A stretch of 64,000 nt of DNA, taken from the NCBI GenBank assembly GCA_023374045.1, contig CM041777.1, positions 481,283,594-481,347,593 on the forward strand, in the 5' to 3' direction. Below, piece after piece: positions 1 to 11,806 of the stretch (its first letter is position 1; each line of letters starts with the position of its first letter). A program made the translations under genes and the position numbers. Origin of the DNA: Limonium bicolor (taxonomy: Eukaryota > Streptophyta > Magnoliopsida > Caryophyllales > Plumbaginaceae). The notes under the pieces are model-generated. The model worked only from the letters and a program-made list of their open reading frames with translations. It was not told where the DNA came from and ran no database searches.

Positions 1-720
1 CCAAGTGATGAAGCAAGAAATAAGGAAACAATATTCATTCCTATTGCTTATCTCATAAGGGATTTACTGGCAAGTGTTTACGCTTATACACTCTGTAGGA
101 CTGAGTGTTTTGGTATTGCACTTGTGCAGTAATGATTAAGTGGGATAGCTAGGAAGTTGGGAAGATGACAATTACGGTAAAAGGTAGAAGGAACGTACAA
201 AGTTATAAGGACCGAAGCATAGAAAATGCAAGGGCATAATTTAGAAGCTACTGACAATAGAGGAAGCACTACAACTAAGTAGCGGCTCAACCTCAAAGAC
301 AATACCTGTCGAGATAACCAAGTGAATAAGCACTCAAGTACACAATAAAACTTATTCCCAAGATAAAAAGGGATAAAAGGATATTGTATAAATATTAAGT
401 ATAACGAGAGAGGGCGAAAAAAAAAACCCTAAGTTATCAGGGTCGCGCAGCAGAAGCTGGTGGGCCCAAATTCTAAGGTTAATACACCTAGTGAACAAAT
501 GGCTAATTATTAGTGCCTTGAAGCCTCTAAGGCTAGAACCAAACCCAGTTAAGAGTTAAATAAAATCCGATGAGAATCTTGGTGTAGGGACTAACCAACA
601 TTATGGTTAAGACCCTTTGACCAGAATACATTGTATAATAGACCGCATGGAAGTCAAGCCACTCCATGACGGCTGAATGCCTTTGACCTATGACCAATGT
701 TGACACGTGGTAGATTACGT

Positions 721-749
721 GGGCGTAATCCCTTTTAAGGGGGGTAGAG
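721..749 (+). other. Internal PPT-like motif of RT1
   Basis: A GGGCGTAATC block followed by CTTTTAAGGGGGGTAGAG lies about 1.15 kb upstream of the real polypurine tract. The same composite motif occurs on the minus strand at 14331-14360 (RT4), 26461-26489 (RT5) and 51938-51970 (RT7). In RT4 it sits just after the pol stop codon. It may be a second plus-strand priming site; that role is inferred. Confidence 0.55.
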
Positions 750-1537
750 TGAAAATCACGAAGTGTATGTTTTACGTGATAAGGGCATAAAAACTATGTG
801 CATAGCGTAAAAGAATTTGTTTTGATGATGGGTACTTATGTTACATAAACATTGTACTCATCATTGTGGAAATTATGATTATTTGTGAGATTTGAAGTGG
901 AAAGGAGTAGAGAAACTCAAGGGAATGAGAGCCCAGGTGGTATATGTCTATTCGAGATTAGACATAGTATTTGAATTGGGAATAGACATGGTGTGGATGA
1001 GTATATTTGGGGAAAATGTTTGAGGGGTACTAATCGGTATGGAACAGATGTTGAACCTAGTGGGAAGTGAGTCCCTAGGTAACTTGGTTTGATTGTATGT
1101 GTGTATAATTTGAGGATAGGAATTGATTGAAATTATTCAGGAATGAATGGAGGATAGAAAACTGAATGGAGTTACAACAGGTATGAATTTCTTAAGCAGG
1201 TATCGGGAGATAATGAGGATGATGGATGGACCGAGTTCCATCGTTTGGAGATGTTTGCTTTGTATTACAACTAGAATGATTAAAAGATAGAAAATGGTAA
1301 ATGATTGAATTACATGTTTGTTGAAACGGAAGTGTGAAGTCGAACTTAATTACTAGTGATCAAGGGAGTTGGAAACACAAATGGGGCGAAGAAGAGAGGT
1401 TCATCACCGATGCTGATCACATCGGGTTGAATGATTCTTGAGGCTCCCTGTAAGTGGTCATAAGTAATCCTGCTAGGATAAAGTAGTGAGCAAGGTTGGG
1501 CTTTAGTGTGGGATTGTACTGTTTTGTATGCTTGTGT

Positions 1538-1772
1538 TGTACTGGCATGTACACACGGTTTATTGCACTAGGATAGTTATTCGATGTTGCACTGGTATGT
1601 GCACGGATGACAATGTTTTGTGTTGCATGGTATGTGCACGGGGTAAATTGTTTTGTGACGCACTGATATGTATGCGCGTTGCATGGTACTTGGATGTATG
1701 TTGTGTGGTGTTGGTAGGTAGCCATGGTTGTTAAATGCTTGTTAACTGATTTGGTGTGTACCGACATGTACA
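1538..1772 (+). repeat. RT1 short-hairpin array upstream of the PPT
   Basis: Repeated short inverted repeats occur here. 1538-1553 has stem TGTAC/GTACA and loop TGGCAT. 1588-1603 has stem TGCAC/GTGCA and loop TGGTAT. 1624-1638 has stem TGCA/TGCA. 1659-1676 has stem CGCA/TGCG. 1757-1772 has stem TGTAC/GTACA and loop CGACAT, and extends to 6 bp. The third base pair changes from T-A to C-G on both arms between copies. Flanking sequence is much less conserved than the stems. Comparable arrays lie at the same place in RT4, RT5 and RT7. Confidence 0.7.
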
Positions 1773-1880
1773 CTGGCTGGACTGACTTTGAGCCTATAGG
1801 GCTATAGAGATAATGACCTCGGCACACGATATGTCTATACGACTAACGATATTAGACTCACCAACTTTGTGGGCAATGTT

Positions 1881-1896
1881 CTTTAAGGGGGTAGAT
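1881..1896 (+). other. RT1 polypurine tract
   Basis: CTTTAAGGGGGTAGAT lies directly before the LTR start TGAAATACCCC. This is the expected plus-strand primer for reverse transcription. Equivalent tracts are found next to the 3' LTRs of RT4, RT5 and RT7. Confidence 0.85.
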
Positions 1897-4036
1897 TGAA
1901 ATACCCCGAACCTAATTAGGGTGATTAAATTACTCTAATACGATATTGAGGGCCTATTAGTGCCTAATGAATTTTGGTAACAAGAATTAATCCAAAGAAA
2001 CAAGAGAACGCTTAAAAAGCGAAAAATGCTAACTAAAGCGTTAAGTGACCCAGGAGAAATACTACTTCGGAAAGAGTATTAGATGGATTTTAAAGGCTGA
2101 TAAGGCCTAAATAATATATGGAAACAGTTCCCGAAGGAAGAAAACGGCTCCAAATAATGTATTAAAACGCTAATAAAGTTTTAGCGCACGTTTTTCAAGA
2201 AAATCCAAAAACGTGACTTAAGTGGTCAAACGAACCCGTAAAAAATTATAGTTCATCCAATAACTATAATAAACTTTATGGGAGCTTAATAGCCATTAAA
2301 ATTAAAGAACGAGAAAATTCGGGAAAACGGGCCGGTTAGTGAATAGTGCTAAACCAGGTAAACTAACGAGTGTCTTCTGTAAAGACGAAAAACGCTCCAG
2401 CTTGTAACAATTAAGTGTGCGGTTTAAATAAGGAGAGCAGCCCCTCTATATTACTAGCTAGAAAGAAAAGGAAAGAAAAGAAAAAGAAAGAAAAGTAGAA
2501 AGGTAAAAGTGCCCCCACCCTCTTTCTCCTCTCTCATTTCTCTTTCTTCCTTCTCTTTCCTTCTCCTTTCTTCCCTGCCGTCCTCTCTTTCTTCCTCCAT
2601 GCCAGCCGATTTTCTTCTTCCTCCATGGCTTCCCAAGCCTTCAATGACATGCCCAAGCTTCATTAAGGCTTCAATCATAAAAATAAACACATATTCTTCC
2701 TCTCATCATCCTCTACATTCTCTCTTTTTAAAATTCCAAAAGGATGAAGTTGACCGCCATGGGTTTTCTCCATTTGAAGAGAAAAGTACATCATCTTGTA
2801 GCTTGGAGTCCCCTCTCTCTCCTAAGGTAAAAATTTCATTGAAAAACTCATTTGGTTCTCCCTCCTTTGGTGACGATTTTTACCCTTTGTAATGTCTTGT
2901 TTTATTCTTGATTTTGAGCTCCATTTCAACCCTCCAATGGTGGGTAATCCCCTTCTTGATTCAAGGGTGAGAAACCCCTCTTAAAAAGCTCAAAAAGGTA
3001 AACCCTAACTATGTGCTTTGAGCCCCTTCATTGAATTAAGATTTCCTAAGGGTTTAGATAATTAATTGAATGTATTTTGTGTTTCTTGAATGTTGGGATG
3101 GAGTTTGGAAACTCCATTCCCAATGACCGCATTTAAGAGGAGGAAAGGAACAAGAAGGAATCAAAAGAGGAATTTGTGAGCTTAAGGTAAGAAGAAAACT
3201 CACTTAATGCTTGTTTTGAGGAATTTGGGACGGGTAATTAAATTAATGAACCAAAACTATGAATAGAAATATATGTGGGAGGATGTGTTGTAGTTGATTT
3301 TAGAGAGATTGTGACTTGTGTTGAATTAAGGGCCATGGAGCAAGTGATTTGGGAATTGTGTATATTGTTGTTTGGTGAATTTTGAATGGAGTTTGCGTGC
3401 TGGTAGGACCCCTTGTGGGGTGTGGCTAGATTTGGAATAAAATTGGTGAGATTTGATGATTTGGATATGTTAATTTTTTGGGGAGGTTATGGCGAAATTT
3501 TGTAGAAATAATGTGTTCTAGGTGTTGTTAATGAGTAAGAGCAACCTAGGGAATGAACTAGGTATTGGAAGGGATCCATTTGGATTAGTTAACCCTCTTA
3601 AGTGGATATAAGGGTAGGAAAAGGAAGAGGCAAAATCTGTAGCATAGGGAGTATTGGAATGCTTTGGGAAAAAACAAGAAAAAGAGTTAATGTTTGAATG
3701 GTGGAAGTGAGAGTGGACTTAGGTTTTAGTAGTGCCTTTAGCTAGGAATGAATTTGGATCGTCATTAGGGGATTTGGTAAGGTTGGTAAGGATTAGAAAC
3801 TAGCAAGGAGAGGCTAGAAATGCACAAGTGTGCAAAATGTGAAAGTAGGAATGAAATTTTGTAGAAAGAAAGCAAGAATTGGAGTAAGGATTTAACCAAG
3901 GATTTGGAGCGGGTTGGAGAATGTTTTGAGGTGTTTGATTATGTAGGAAACTTGTGGAAACTTTATGGAAAGATTAGGGGTAGATTAAGGGTTGATTAGG
4001 GGTTGAAAAATGACCTTAATAGTAGTTTTAGCAGGG

Positions 4037-4211
4037 TCCGGGACTTAGGATATGTACCAAGTCCCGGAACGCATCAAAAAACAAGCCGAGAGTAAGTGCA
4101 GGAATTGGTCCGGACTTAAGTCCAGGACCCAGTCCCAGACCACTAGTGAATTATGGCCGAGAGTTGATTTCTACAATGGTCCGGGACCCGGGTCGGACTA
4201 GGTCCCGGACC
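4037..4211 (+). repeat. GC-rich hairpin cluster in the RT1 LTR
   Basis: Three strong inverted repeats lie in otherwise AT-rich sequence. At 4037-4068 the stem is TCCGGGACTT with a perfect 10-bp partner and a 12-nt loop. At 4107-4129 a perfect palindrome GGACTTAAGTCC is flanked by GGTCC and GGACC. At 4178-4211 an 11-bp perfect stem GGTCCGGGACC has a 12-nt loop. LTR2, RT4, RT5 and the 57362 solo LTR hold comparable clusters with different stem sequences. Confidence 0.75.
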
Positions 4212-4765
4212 ACCCCCAGAATTGCAAAAAGTGTTTTAAAGTGCTAGAAGAGGGGGATTGATTGGTATGGTTTTAGGAGTTGTTTGGTGAACTTTAAAGG
4301 TCCTAAGAAGTATAAACAAGTATTGGAAGTGAGTGAGCAAGTTAAGGAATTAAGTGCACTAAGTTAAATGAAATAACGGGATAACGGGGGGTAAGTACGG
4401 GCGTAGCAATTATGCACCTACCGTAACGCTTAATATTAATTGAACCATTTGACATGTAACTAGTGGCTCAAGAGTAAGACACGAGGAATGAGTGTGAAAC
4501 GAGGAACGTGGGAACACCCGGTAAGTTAAACCAGATGAAAGGTATGATTTCCTCATGCTCTGTATCCTAACTTGGTTACCCAGATTTGTGTGCTTGTTTG
4601 ATTGTGTGATCACCTAACAAGATAAATGCTCGAATTGGATTGTTTGCACGTGATGGTGCTTGTGTTGTATCGTTGTTGATTGGTTTATAATTGCAAAGAA
4701 GTTTGTATAATTCACGAAATGTGAATGTGAATGAATTGTTGAATGTTTAATGGTGTTTGTAGTGC

Positions 4766-4810
4766 GACTCATAGTGAGTCTTGTTTGAGTAGTGACTCGT
4801 AGAAAGAGTC
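4766..4810 (+). repeat. GACTC/GAGTC hairpin cluster in the RT1 LTR
   Basis: GACTC-ATAGT-GAGTC, GAGT-AGTG-ACTC and GACTC-GTAGAAA-GAGTC follow one another within 45 bases. The same stem letters (GAGT/ACTC) appear in the array in the RT7 LTR at 41223-41409. No known function. Confidence 0.55.
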
Positions 4811-5831
4811 CAGTTGTGAATTTACGAAAACATGGAGAACCACTAAAAACTATCGAACCAAGACGAGTAAAACACACGAAAACCATCGATCAATGGACAA
4901 CGATAAACCAAACTAAGAATTGACTCAAAATGAGAAACAAGTGACACACGGGACTAGTGAACGTCCTTAATTTCAATAGTCGACCTCCTATGCAAGGATG
5001 TGACTTAATGTTAGAAAATGAACATAGTTCCTAAGTAATGGAGGTTTAGGGCGACCCTTAAACGATAGATACAACGAGATTGGAAAACTCTAACAAGTTG
5101 TATGATAGCATCGAGAAAGATGCGGTTGATGATGTTTATATATGTATTTATATATGAGTACCTATGTTACTAACCCGAGAGCTGGGTTAGGGGGATTGTG
5201 AGTCACGCGTACAAGGAAGAAGAAGAAGCAACAGAGCGTATGTTTCCGAAAACATGGGCGAACTCCCTTGTTACCAGGCCGTGGCCACATAGTGGTGCCT
5301 GACTGGAGTAAGACCGGCAGAGCTTACTGTCTAAAGAGGTAAGCTGGGTATTATGGGATAGGGAGAGAGAAACATGAGAGAATGTTTCTAATCCCGTATT
5401 GAGATTATAAAAGCTCGGTGTGAGACTATATATGTCTCTGCCCGGAGGCCTTTGAGGCTTAACTAAAATTATTCAAGAGTAGAATAATTAAGAAACTAGT
5501 TCAGGACCGAGAGTGTCTAAAGATCTCTAGGAGACAGGTAAACTACCCGGTGGGATGGAAAAATTGATGAGTAATGAGAATCAAACTCACTTGAGATACG
5601 GTCTCTCAAGGTTTAAGAATAAGGTAGTTGAAACTTACCGAGCTGGATGTGATATCTGTGTGGATGTATTCCTGGATTGAATTTGGAGTGTTGTGTGAAT
5701 GTGATATATAATGTATTGGTGTATCACATGTCGTTTGAAATAAAATGAAACCGCATGCTCTCGACCAATTAGTCGGCGTACCCTCGCTAGTACGCGGGTA
5801 TGTGGGAAGTCATATGCAGTAATTTTGTTGA

Positions 5832-5865
5832 GCCCCTTGGGGCGATGTTTTATTTTCCAGGTACG
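5832..5865 (+). promoter_or_regulatory. Conserved LTR module: GC hairpin and CAG|GTA
   Basis: GCCCC-TT-GGGGC (5832-5843) is followed by a T-rich run and CAG|GTACG (5858-5865). The same arrangement occurs at 8433-8469, 62645-62686 and, on the minus strand, at 30383-30429. It lies about 0.25-0.45 kb before the LTR end in each family. It may be a leader hairpin with a splice donor or part of the R region; transcripts would be needed to decide. Confidence 0.5.
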
Positions 5866-7069
5866 AAGGGAGCCGATCACCGTTCGTGAGTAAGACGGGG
5901 TTGTGACTAAGCATGGGTAGATGTTAATTAATTGTATTGTTGTATTATGGAAATGTAAGACCGAAAGGTCATTAATAATGTTGGGAATCGTAGATACCGG
6001 TATAGTATTGAATGGAAATTGTATTTGTATGTTATGAGATTGAAGGTTGTATTTGGTTTGAGAATAGGAAAGGAAATGGAGGTATCATTTTGTAGATTGT
6101 ACTCGGTAAAGACCCATCAGACCGATATTGTAATTGCTGTTGTATTTGAGTTTGAATTGGCCTAGCTAGTCACGTGGGCGACTGGGGCATTGTATCCACC
6201 CCGGTTGTAGTTTGAACTCCGCTGCATTATGGTTGGTAATTGAGACAGGTTAGGAGATAATGGTGTGAATACGGTTGGGGGGTGTTACATAAGGGCCTAA
6301 GAGCCAAGTCATTTAAGGGCCTTTGTGCCAAGCAATTTAAGTGTCTGTGCTATATGTGATGTAGTGTGGTTTGGGTGTGATTTGTGTGAGGATTTTGAGT
6401 GGTTATAGTTGTTTCATGGTCCAAAACCTAAGTGTTGGGTTTGTAGTAATATACTAGTGAAACCATGTCAAAATGTTGTGAAGAAACTTTGTGTTTAAGA
6501 TGTTCTAAGGAGATTTTATGAATAAGGGAGTGCTAGTAAACATTGGGAGTTGTTTGGTGAAAAAGAATGAGTTTAAGGTGTTCTGAGAATTAGGATGACC
6601 AGGTATGTCTAGGACGAACTAGGGTTGTGAGGGTGAATTTTAGGCACCAAAACCATGAGACGCGAAGTTAGGAAACTTGTCCAAAGTTTGAAGGAAATAA
6701 AGAATAAAGTCTTGAAATGACTTAGGTGTGAGCTAAAGTATATGACCTTGAGGGAGTTTTGGTAAGGAAATGAGGATGAATAATGATGCCTATAGAGTGG
6801 TCAAATTATTAAGGAGGGAACATCTTGGCTAGTTGAAGTTCTAGGCAAATTACATGTTAGGAATGTAGGAATTAAATGTTAAGTGTTAGGAGTTTTTGTA
6901 AGGATTGAGTAAAAGGTAAGAAGATCTTGATGGATGAATTAATGAGTTTGGTGGATGTTTAAGGTGAGTTAAGTGCCTAAATTATGTTAGAAACATATTG
7001 GGGAACTTGTGGAAGAGTTTGGAGCATTAGACAATTTTTGGGAAGGTTCTGCAATGGACCGACCCAGGG

Positions 7070-7235
7070 GACCGACCCTGTATGGGTCGGTCGGAACTTG
7101 TTAAACCAGCCGGAATGTCTCTGGAATGGACCGACCCAAAGAGCCTTGGGTCGGTCAGGCTGCCTTGGGTCGGTCGGGTGAGATTTAGAGGACGAAAAAG
7201 TTAATGGAATGGACCGACCCAGGGGTAGGTCGGTC
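7070..7235 (+). repeat. GACCGACC hairpin cluster in LTR2
   Basis: GACCGACCC-TGTAT-GGGTCGGTC (7070-7092), GACCGACCCAA-6 nt-TTGGGTCGGTC (7129-7156) and GACCGACC-8 nt-GGTCGGTC (7212-7235) are perfect hairpins of 9, 11 and 8 bp. The extra inner base pairs differ between copies but stay complementary. RT4 LTRs use the same core letters. Confidence 0.75.
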
Positions 7236-8432
7236 GGTGGCCCGTCAACCCTTAAGCATAAAAAAACTTTAAGAATGTTAAGTGGTATAATGGTTACACC
7301 ATAAGAGGGTAATGATGATTAGGAAGATAGGAGCATATGGCTTAAGAGATTAAGTTAGTAATTAAGTTAAGGTTTTAAAGGTTTAAGGTTTTAAGTTCTA
7401 AGAGCTTAGTGGGTATTAATTGGGAACATTAGGGATGAGTAAGTTAAGTAATGTATAAGTAATTAATAATCTAAGTTGGATGAATGTTTTAGGATTTGAG
7501 AGTTGGAACCGGAAGAGAATTAAACAACCGGAACAACTGATGGTGAACGGTATGGTTCTGTTGACCTGCTTACTACCGAGGTGTCCCTCGGCTTGGTCTA
7601 TCTGTTTATTTGCTTTTGACTAAAAAACAAGATAAGCATGCAACCGGTTTATTGCACTCATTGTGTGTGTGTTTTCTTTACTACAACACACGTGACTTGA
7701 GATTAGTTACTAACTAAGATAGTACACCTTGGAAGAGATGAGGAATTACACTTCTAAACAGTTGGTTAATACCCGTGAAGGTTTAACTAACGCTTGGTTT
7801 ATAAGATTTTCACTAATGGAACTTAAGGGAGTGAGGAATCCGGGGACTGACTCCGGTCATGCATGTTAAGGAAAGGGGGTCGGTATCTGAATCAGATCCG
7901 ACTTCCACTTAAGGACTTGTCTTCGGACTTGTTGCCTAGGGTCGAATGTCGGCTCAGCTACCGTGGATTTCAGTCCAAGGTAGAAGGTAGATAAGATGGT
8001 GCGGTAGGATGGTAGGATCACCTAAATCTAATTTAAGATAAGTTGTTTATTCAACCAATGGAGTTAATAGCTCATTGGCTAGGGTTGCTTTTGACCTGAC
8101 AAAAATAAAACATTAAGATAAGATACAACCATTTCTATTTAAAGAATGGTTTGTATATTGAGATTAAGATAAGGATTAAGATTGAGGTAAGTTAAGTGGA
8201 CTGAGGTTAAGTGGAATTGGAACTTGAGGAGTTAACTGATTAACTCACCTGTTAAGGGAACGCTTTTTAAGTCGTTCATTGTGTGTGAACTATATATGTG
8301 TATTTGTGGATTGTTATTTTATTGCACTTCTTATTATGATTGTGTATCTAATCAACTGCATGCTATCGACAATTAGTCGTCGTAGCCCAATTAGTTGGGG
8401 CCATAAGAGGATCGTATCAGCAAAGGTGTTGA

Positions 8433-8469
8433 CCCCCTCGGGGGCTGTTGTTTACATTTTGCAGGTAAG
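8433..8469 (+). promoter_or_regulatory. Conserved LTR module in LTR2
   Basis: CCCCC-TC-GGGGG (8433-8444) is followed 16 bases later by GCAG|GTAAG (8461-8469). This is the best match to a consensus plant 5' splice donor among the copies of the module. Confidence 0.5.
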
Positions 8470-8793
8470 CGTCCCATGAGGACTCATCTTGAGAGTAGGG
8501 CGGTTAGACTTAGGATGAGGTTTAAATTTTGATTACGGGTTGCGCTTGTGCACCTGTCTGTTAATATTTAGACTTGTGGAGGATTATTGTGGTTGTTGAG
8601 ATATTGTAAACTCGGTTAATGGATATTTTGGTTGGTATGTATATTTTGGATTAGTGGTTGTAAATGTCTAAGGTTCGGTATATTCTGTGTTAGACACCGT
8701 GGCAAGGTCCTGGTGTGTTTAGTTCCGCTGCGACGTTTATATTATGTTGTTAAGTTTGTGATAACCAAGACTGGATTAAGACGGGGTGTTACA

Positions 8794-10123
8794 ACAAGCA
8801 GCTTAAAAATACAGTTCATGCATATTTATTCACACATTCAAACATTCAATCTTATCACATAATTCACAGAAGTCTGAATTGAGGAAGCCCTCAGAGACAA
8901 TCAAGGACACGTAACAACATACCGTGCACTGGGGACATGAATCATCTAACTCGGTGATCCTCAGTAGTCTCTAACAATCTAATAATATGATAACACTAAG
9001 CATCAGCATCTCATACTAACAATACACTACGGCACCCGTACCATTGCTAATCCATCCAGGTTCTTCCCCGTCGTTTAATATCTAACGTTTCTTGGGTTTC
9101 CGTTTATTTCGGGATTAGCTTACGTAAGCGTTTATTGCTTGCATGGTCACGTCCGAATGCATTTTGCATACACTTGTACATTATATAGTTTTTCACAACA
9201 TTGCATGTATAATCTTGATCATACATTTTACATCCTACCTTAGTATTATTTTTAAGGTGAATTTATCCAAGTGTAAAATGTTGTATAACTCATATTTAAA
9301 TTACTTTGAATATTACTCCTTTTATTTTATGTACACCATAACATTAGAATTTCCTTAACTAATGTTTATAATTCTTTCTCCTTATCTTATATCATCTCAT
9401 TAATTATATTATATGGTTATTGAACCATATCATATTTCTCACTCCATAACATATATTTCTTTATATATATAGTATGGACCATTTATATATGGTAAATCTT
9501 TATAATATATTCATTCTTCCTTAATGAATATTCTTATATTATAAATGTTACAACCTTATAACGTTTATTAACCCATTATTATAAACTTTATTCAACAACC
9601 ATATTACCGAACACCACTTTATTTTTTTATTTTACAAAACCACCACATCAATTTATATAATGTTACATTATAGTTATATAACATATTTATGAATTATATC
9701 TTAAACCATTTATAACAATAGTTATAAACATGATATAAATTACCAAAAAGCACCTATTGCTGTCAGTTTTAATCAATATACCCAACTTCAAAAAGTTATA
9801 TAATAACCCCATGGTTATTAAATTGTTAACGATAACATATCTTATTTTACAACATTAAACCTTAATATAATATAACCATGGTTATAAACCTATAAATAAC
9901 CGAACAGACCCTAGGGCTCCTCTAAATTAATGCTCAACCCATTAACTTTCTATATTCGCAAATTACCCCGTTTATAGTAATAGTTCTAATGTCATTTAAA
10001 TATAGATTATAAACGTAGCTCATTAAAAACCTCTTGTATTATTCTAAAAATCACCAAACTATACCACAAGGTTATAAATTACCATTCTTAACCCTTATAC
10101 TTTCTGTTATTACAATTTTCGCG
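8794..10123 (-). mobile_element. LTR3: degraded fragment of an RT7-family LTR
   Basis: From the CTCAGAGACAATCAAGG block to 10123 this follows the order of 42100-43500 in the RT7 3' LTR, with many substitutions and indels (for example the AACAATCTAATAATATG and CATACTAACAATACACTAC blocks). The LTR is cut on the left by LTR2 and on the right by the RT4 LTR. Its continuation is not found on the far side of RT4. Very AT-rich from 9360 to 10120, with no gene. Confidence 0.75.
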
Positions 10124-11498
10124 TGTAACACCCCAACATCGAACTTCACAACTAATGAAATCGCAGCGGAAATAAAATAACTAAAACATAACTAACGCTT
10201 CGGTGCTACAACGCCGTCAACCACCCACGTGGTTGACAAGGCAGAATAAATACAAGTGTACCGGTCTGATGATCAGACTCCCGAGCATAAAACTAAACCA
10301 TAATACATCATATACAATACCGAGTATTTACTTACATTCCTTCACTGTAACTGTCAATATACCGCCATAGTAACTTCAACGGAATCAAAATATAATGCCA
10401 CGGGAGCACAGGCGCATCCCGGGCTCAACATCCAAAAATAAACCAAAATACAACTGCAGCCTAGATCCTACAGCCACTCTGCTCTCTTCTCGATCCTCAT
10501 CTGTAGTAAAAATATGGAGCCCCGAGGGGGTCAGCAACCCTTGGCTGGTGGTGGTTAACGCGCAGCCCATCGGCTACCGGGATACGCGCAACTAATTGTC
10601 ATGATAACATGGCATTCATTTTATACATAACATAACATAACATAATATGTGGCATAGCATCAATAGTGCATAGCACAACATCACATACACAGTGGATCTT
10701 CTTTCCACAATAACAACCAAGAAGGTTAAACAACATAAGAGCCTAGAGAATGATTCACCCTCATGTTAAGCTCGTTACACACACTCATTACCGTTCTGTT
10801 ATTCGAACGAGTAACTTAAGTCACAGATGGTTCGGATATAGTGACCCGAACACACCACACAACACATGTTCCCACTAAACCGATCATAAGTCAGAATAGG
10901 TAAGCTTTGGAGGAAGCTAGCGGGAGATCGAACGCCAATTAAGGAGAACAATCTTAACAACATAAGAGTCGAATCTGATTCAGATATCTACTCTTAACTT
11001 ACATGCATGACCGGACAACCGGATTCCTCACTTCCCAGTTAACACTTGTTAGAAGTTCATGGTGGAACTTAACAACCAATACACAACAGGTGGTAAGTCA
11101 CGTTAGACAACACAAGGGAAATGAGTCACATCATAACATCACAATAATATGAACAACTGTAAACTCATTACATGTTTAGTCTTATAACGTCATAAACACA
11201 CAGAAAAACATACAACACACAAGCCGGTGTAAACCGGTAGGCAACAGACTGCAAGAAAACCATACCTTGGTCCTTGCCTCGATTTGTTTCCACCGTAGGT
11301 CACTCCTATACATGATTCAAGAATGTCGGTTAATTAACTTACTTAACTTCAAATTACTAAGTGTTTAACATGATTATTTGACATGTTTTAAATGTCTAAC
11401 TTACCCTAGGTTACCTTCATTATACCCCCTAGGGTTAACTACATAAGTCACATTCTTTTCTGTTTTTTTTTTACAAGTTTTGGTCCGACCGACTTACC

Positions 11499-11806
11499 GA
11501 CCGACCTTACACAAGGTCGGTCCATTCCAGAACATATTTCCGTCAAAATTTTCTACTCCGACCGACCTTGTAAGTTCGGTCGCATGTTCGGTCCATTCCC
11601 GAGAGTTTCTTCCCTTTGAAAATTCAGCCCGACCGAACTTGCCAAGTCCGGTCCCATGTTCGGTCGATTCCAGAAACTTAATCCGTACACAAAATACAAG
11701 CCCGACCGACCTTGCAAGTCCGGTCCCCAAGGTCGGTCCATTCCAGAAGCCAATTCTCGCAGGGTAAACTGGGCTCGACCGACTTGCAAGTTCGGGTCTG
11801 GCCCAG
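11499..11806 (-). repeat. GACCGACC hairpin cluster in the RT4 3' LTR
   Basis: Five diverged units of roughly 60-80 bases each have a GACCGACCTT arm, a short loop and an AAGGTCGGTC arm, often followed by CATTCCAGAA. The first (11499-11522) is a perfect 10-bp stem with loop ACAC. Later units carry mismatches. The 5' LTR copy at 21840-21863 also has a perfect 10-bp stem, with loop GCAC. Confidence 0.7.

Larger units (their letters stand above)
1..1881 (+). mobile_element. RT1 internal region, non-coding
   Basis: This is the 3' part of the internal region of a plus-oriented LTR element whose 5' half lies outside the window. No reading frame resembles gag or pol. It shares blocks with the internal regions of RT5 and RT7: positions 60-160 match the reverse complement of 27241-27340, and 1330-1460 match the reverse complement of 25800-25930. 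The first block also recurs at 61830-61910 inside a solo LTR. The RT1 class is therefore a large non-autonomous derivative (LARD-like), with conserved non-coding sequence in place of pol. Features within it are listed separately. Confidence 0.75.
1897..6289 (+). mobile_element. RT1 3' LTR (4.39 kb)
   Basis: The LTR starts TGAAATACCCC directly after the polypurine tract and ends GGGGTGTTACA at 6289, giving TG...CA termini. It is non-coding; the short open frames near 2450-2890 lie in purine/pyrimidine-skewed sequence and match nothing known. The right flank (TAAGG) is the interior of LTR2, so RT1 inserted into LTR2. The left copy of the target duplication is outside the window. The LTR carries a GC-hairpin cluster (4037-4211), a GACTC/GAGTC cluster (4766-4810) and the GC hairpin plus CAG|GTA module (5832-5865). 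Confidence 0.88.
6290..8793 (+). mobile_element. LTR2: 3' part of a plus-oriented LTR
   Basis: The end GGGGTGTTACA at 8791-8793 and the conserved GC hairpin and GCAG|GTAAG module show this to be the 3' part of an LTR. The start, 'TAAGGGCCTAAGAGCC', matches the interior of RT4-type LTRs (reverse complement of about 12560-12510). The upstream part must lie left of RT1, which is inserted here. Non-coding throughout. Confidence 0.78.

Noticed and set aside
2454..2892. Open frames on both strands around 2.5-2.9 kb, one Ser/Leu/Phe-rich
   Set aside because: Purine/pyrimidine-skewed LTR sequence; no domain and no similarity to known proteins.
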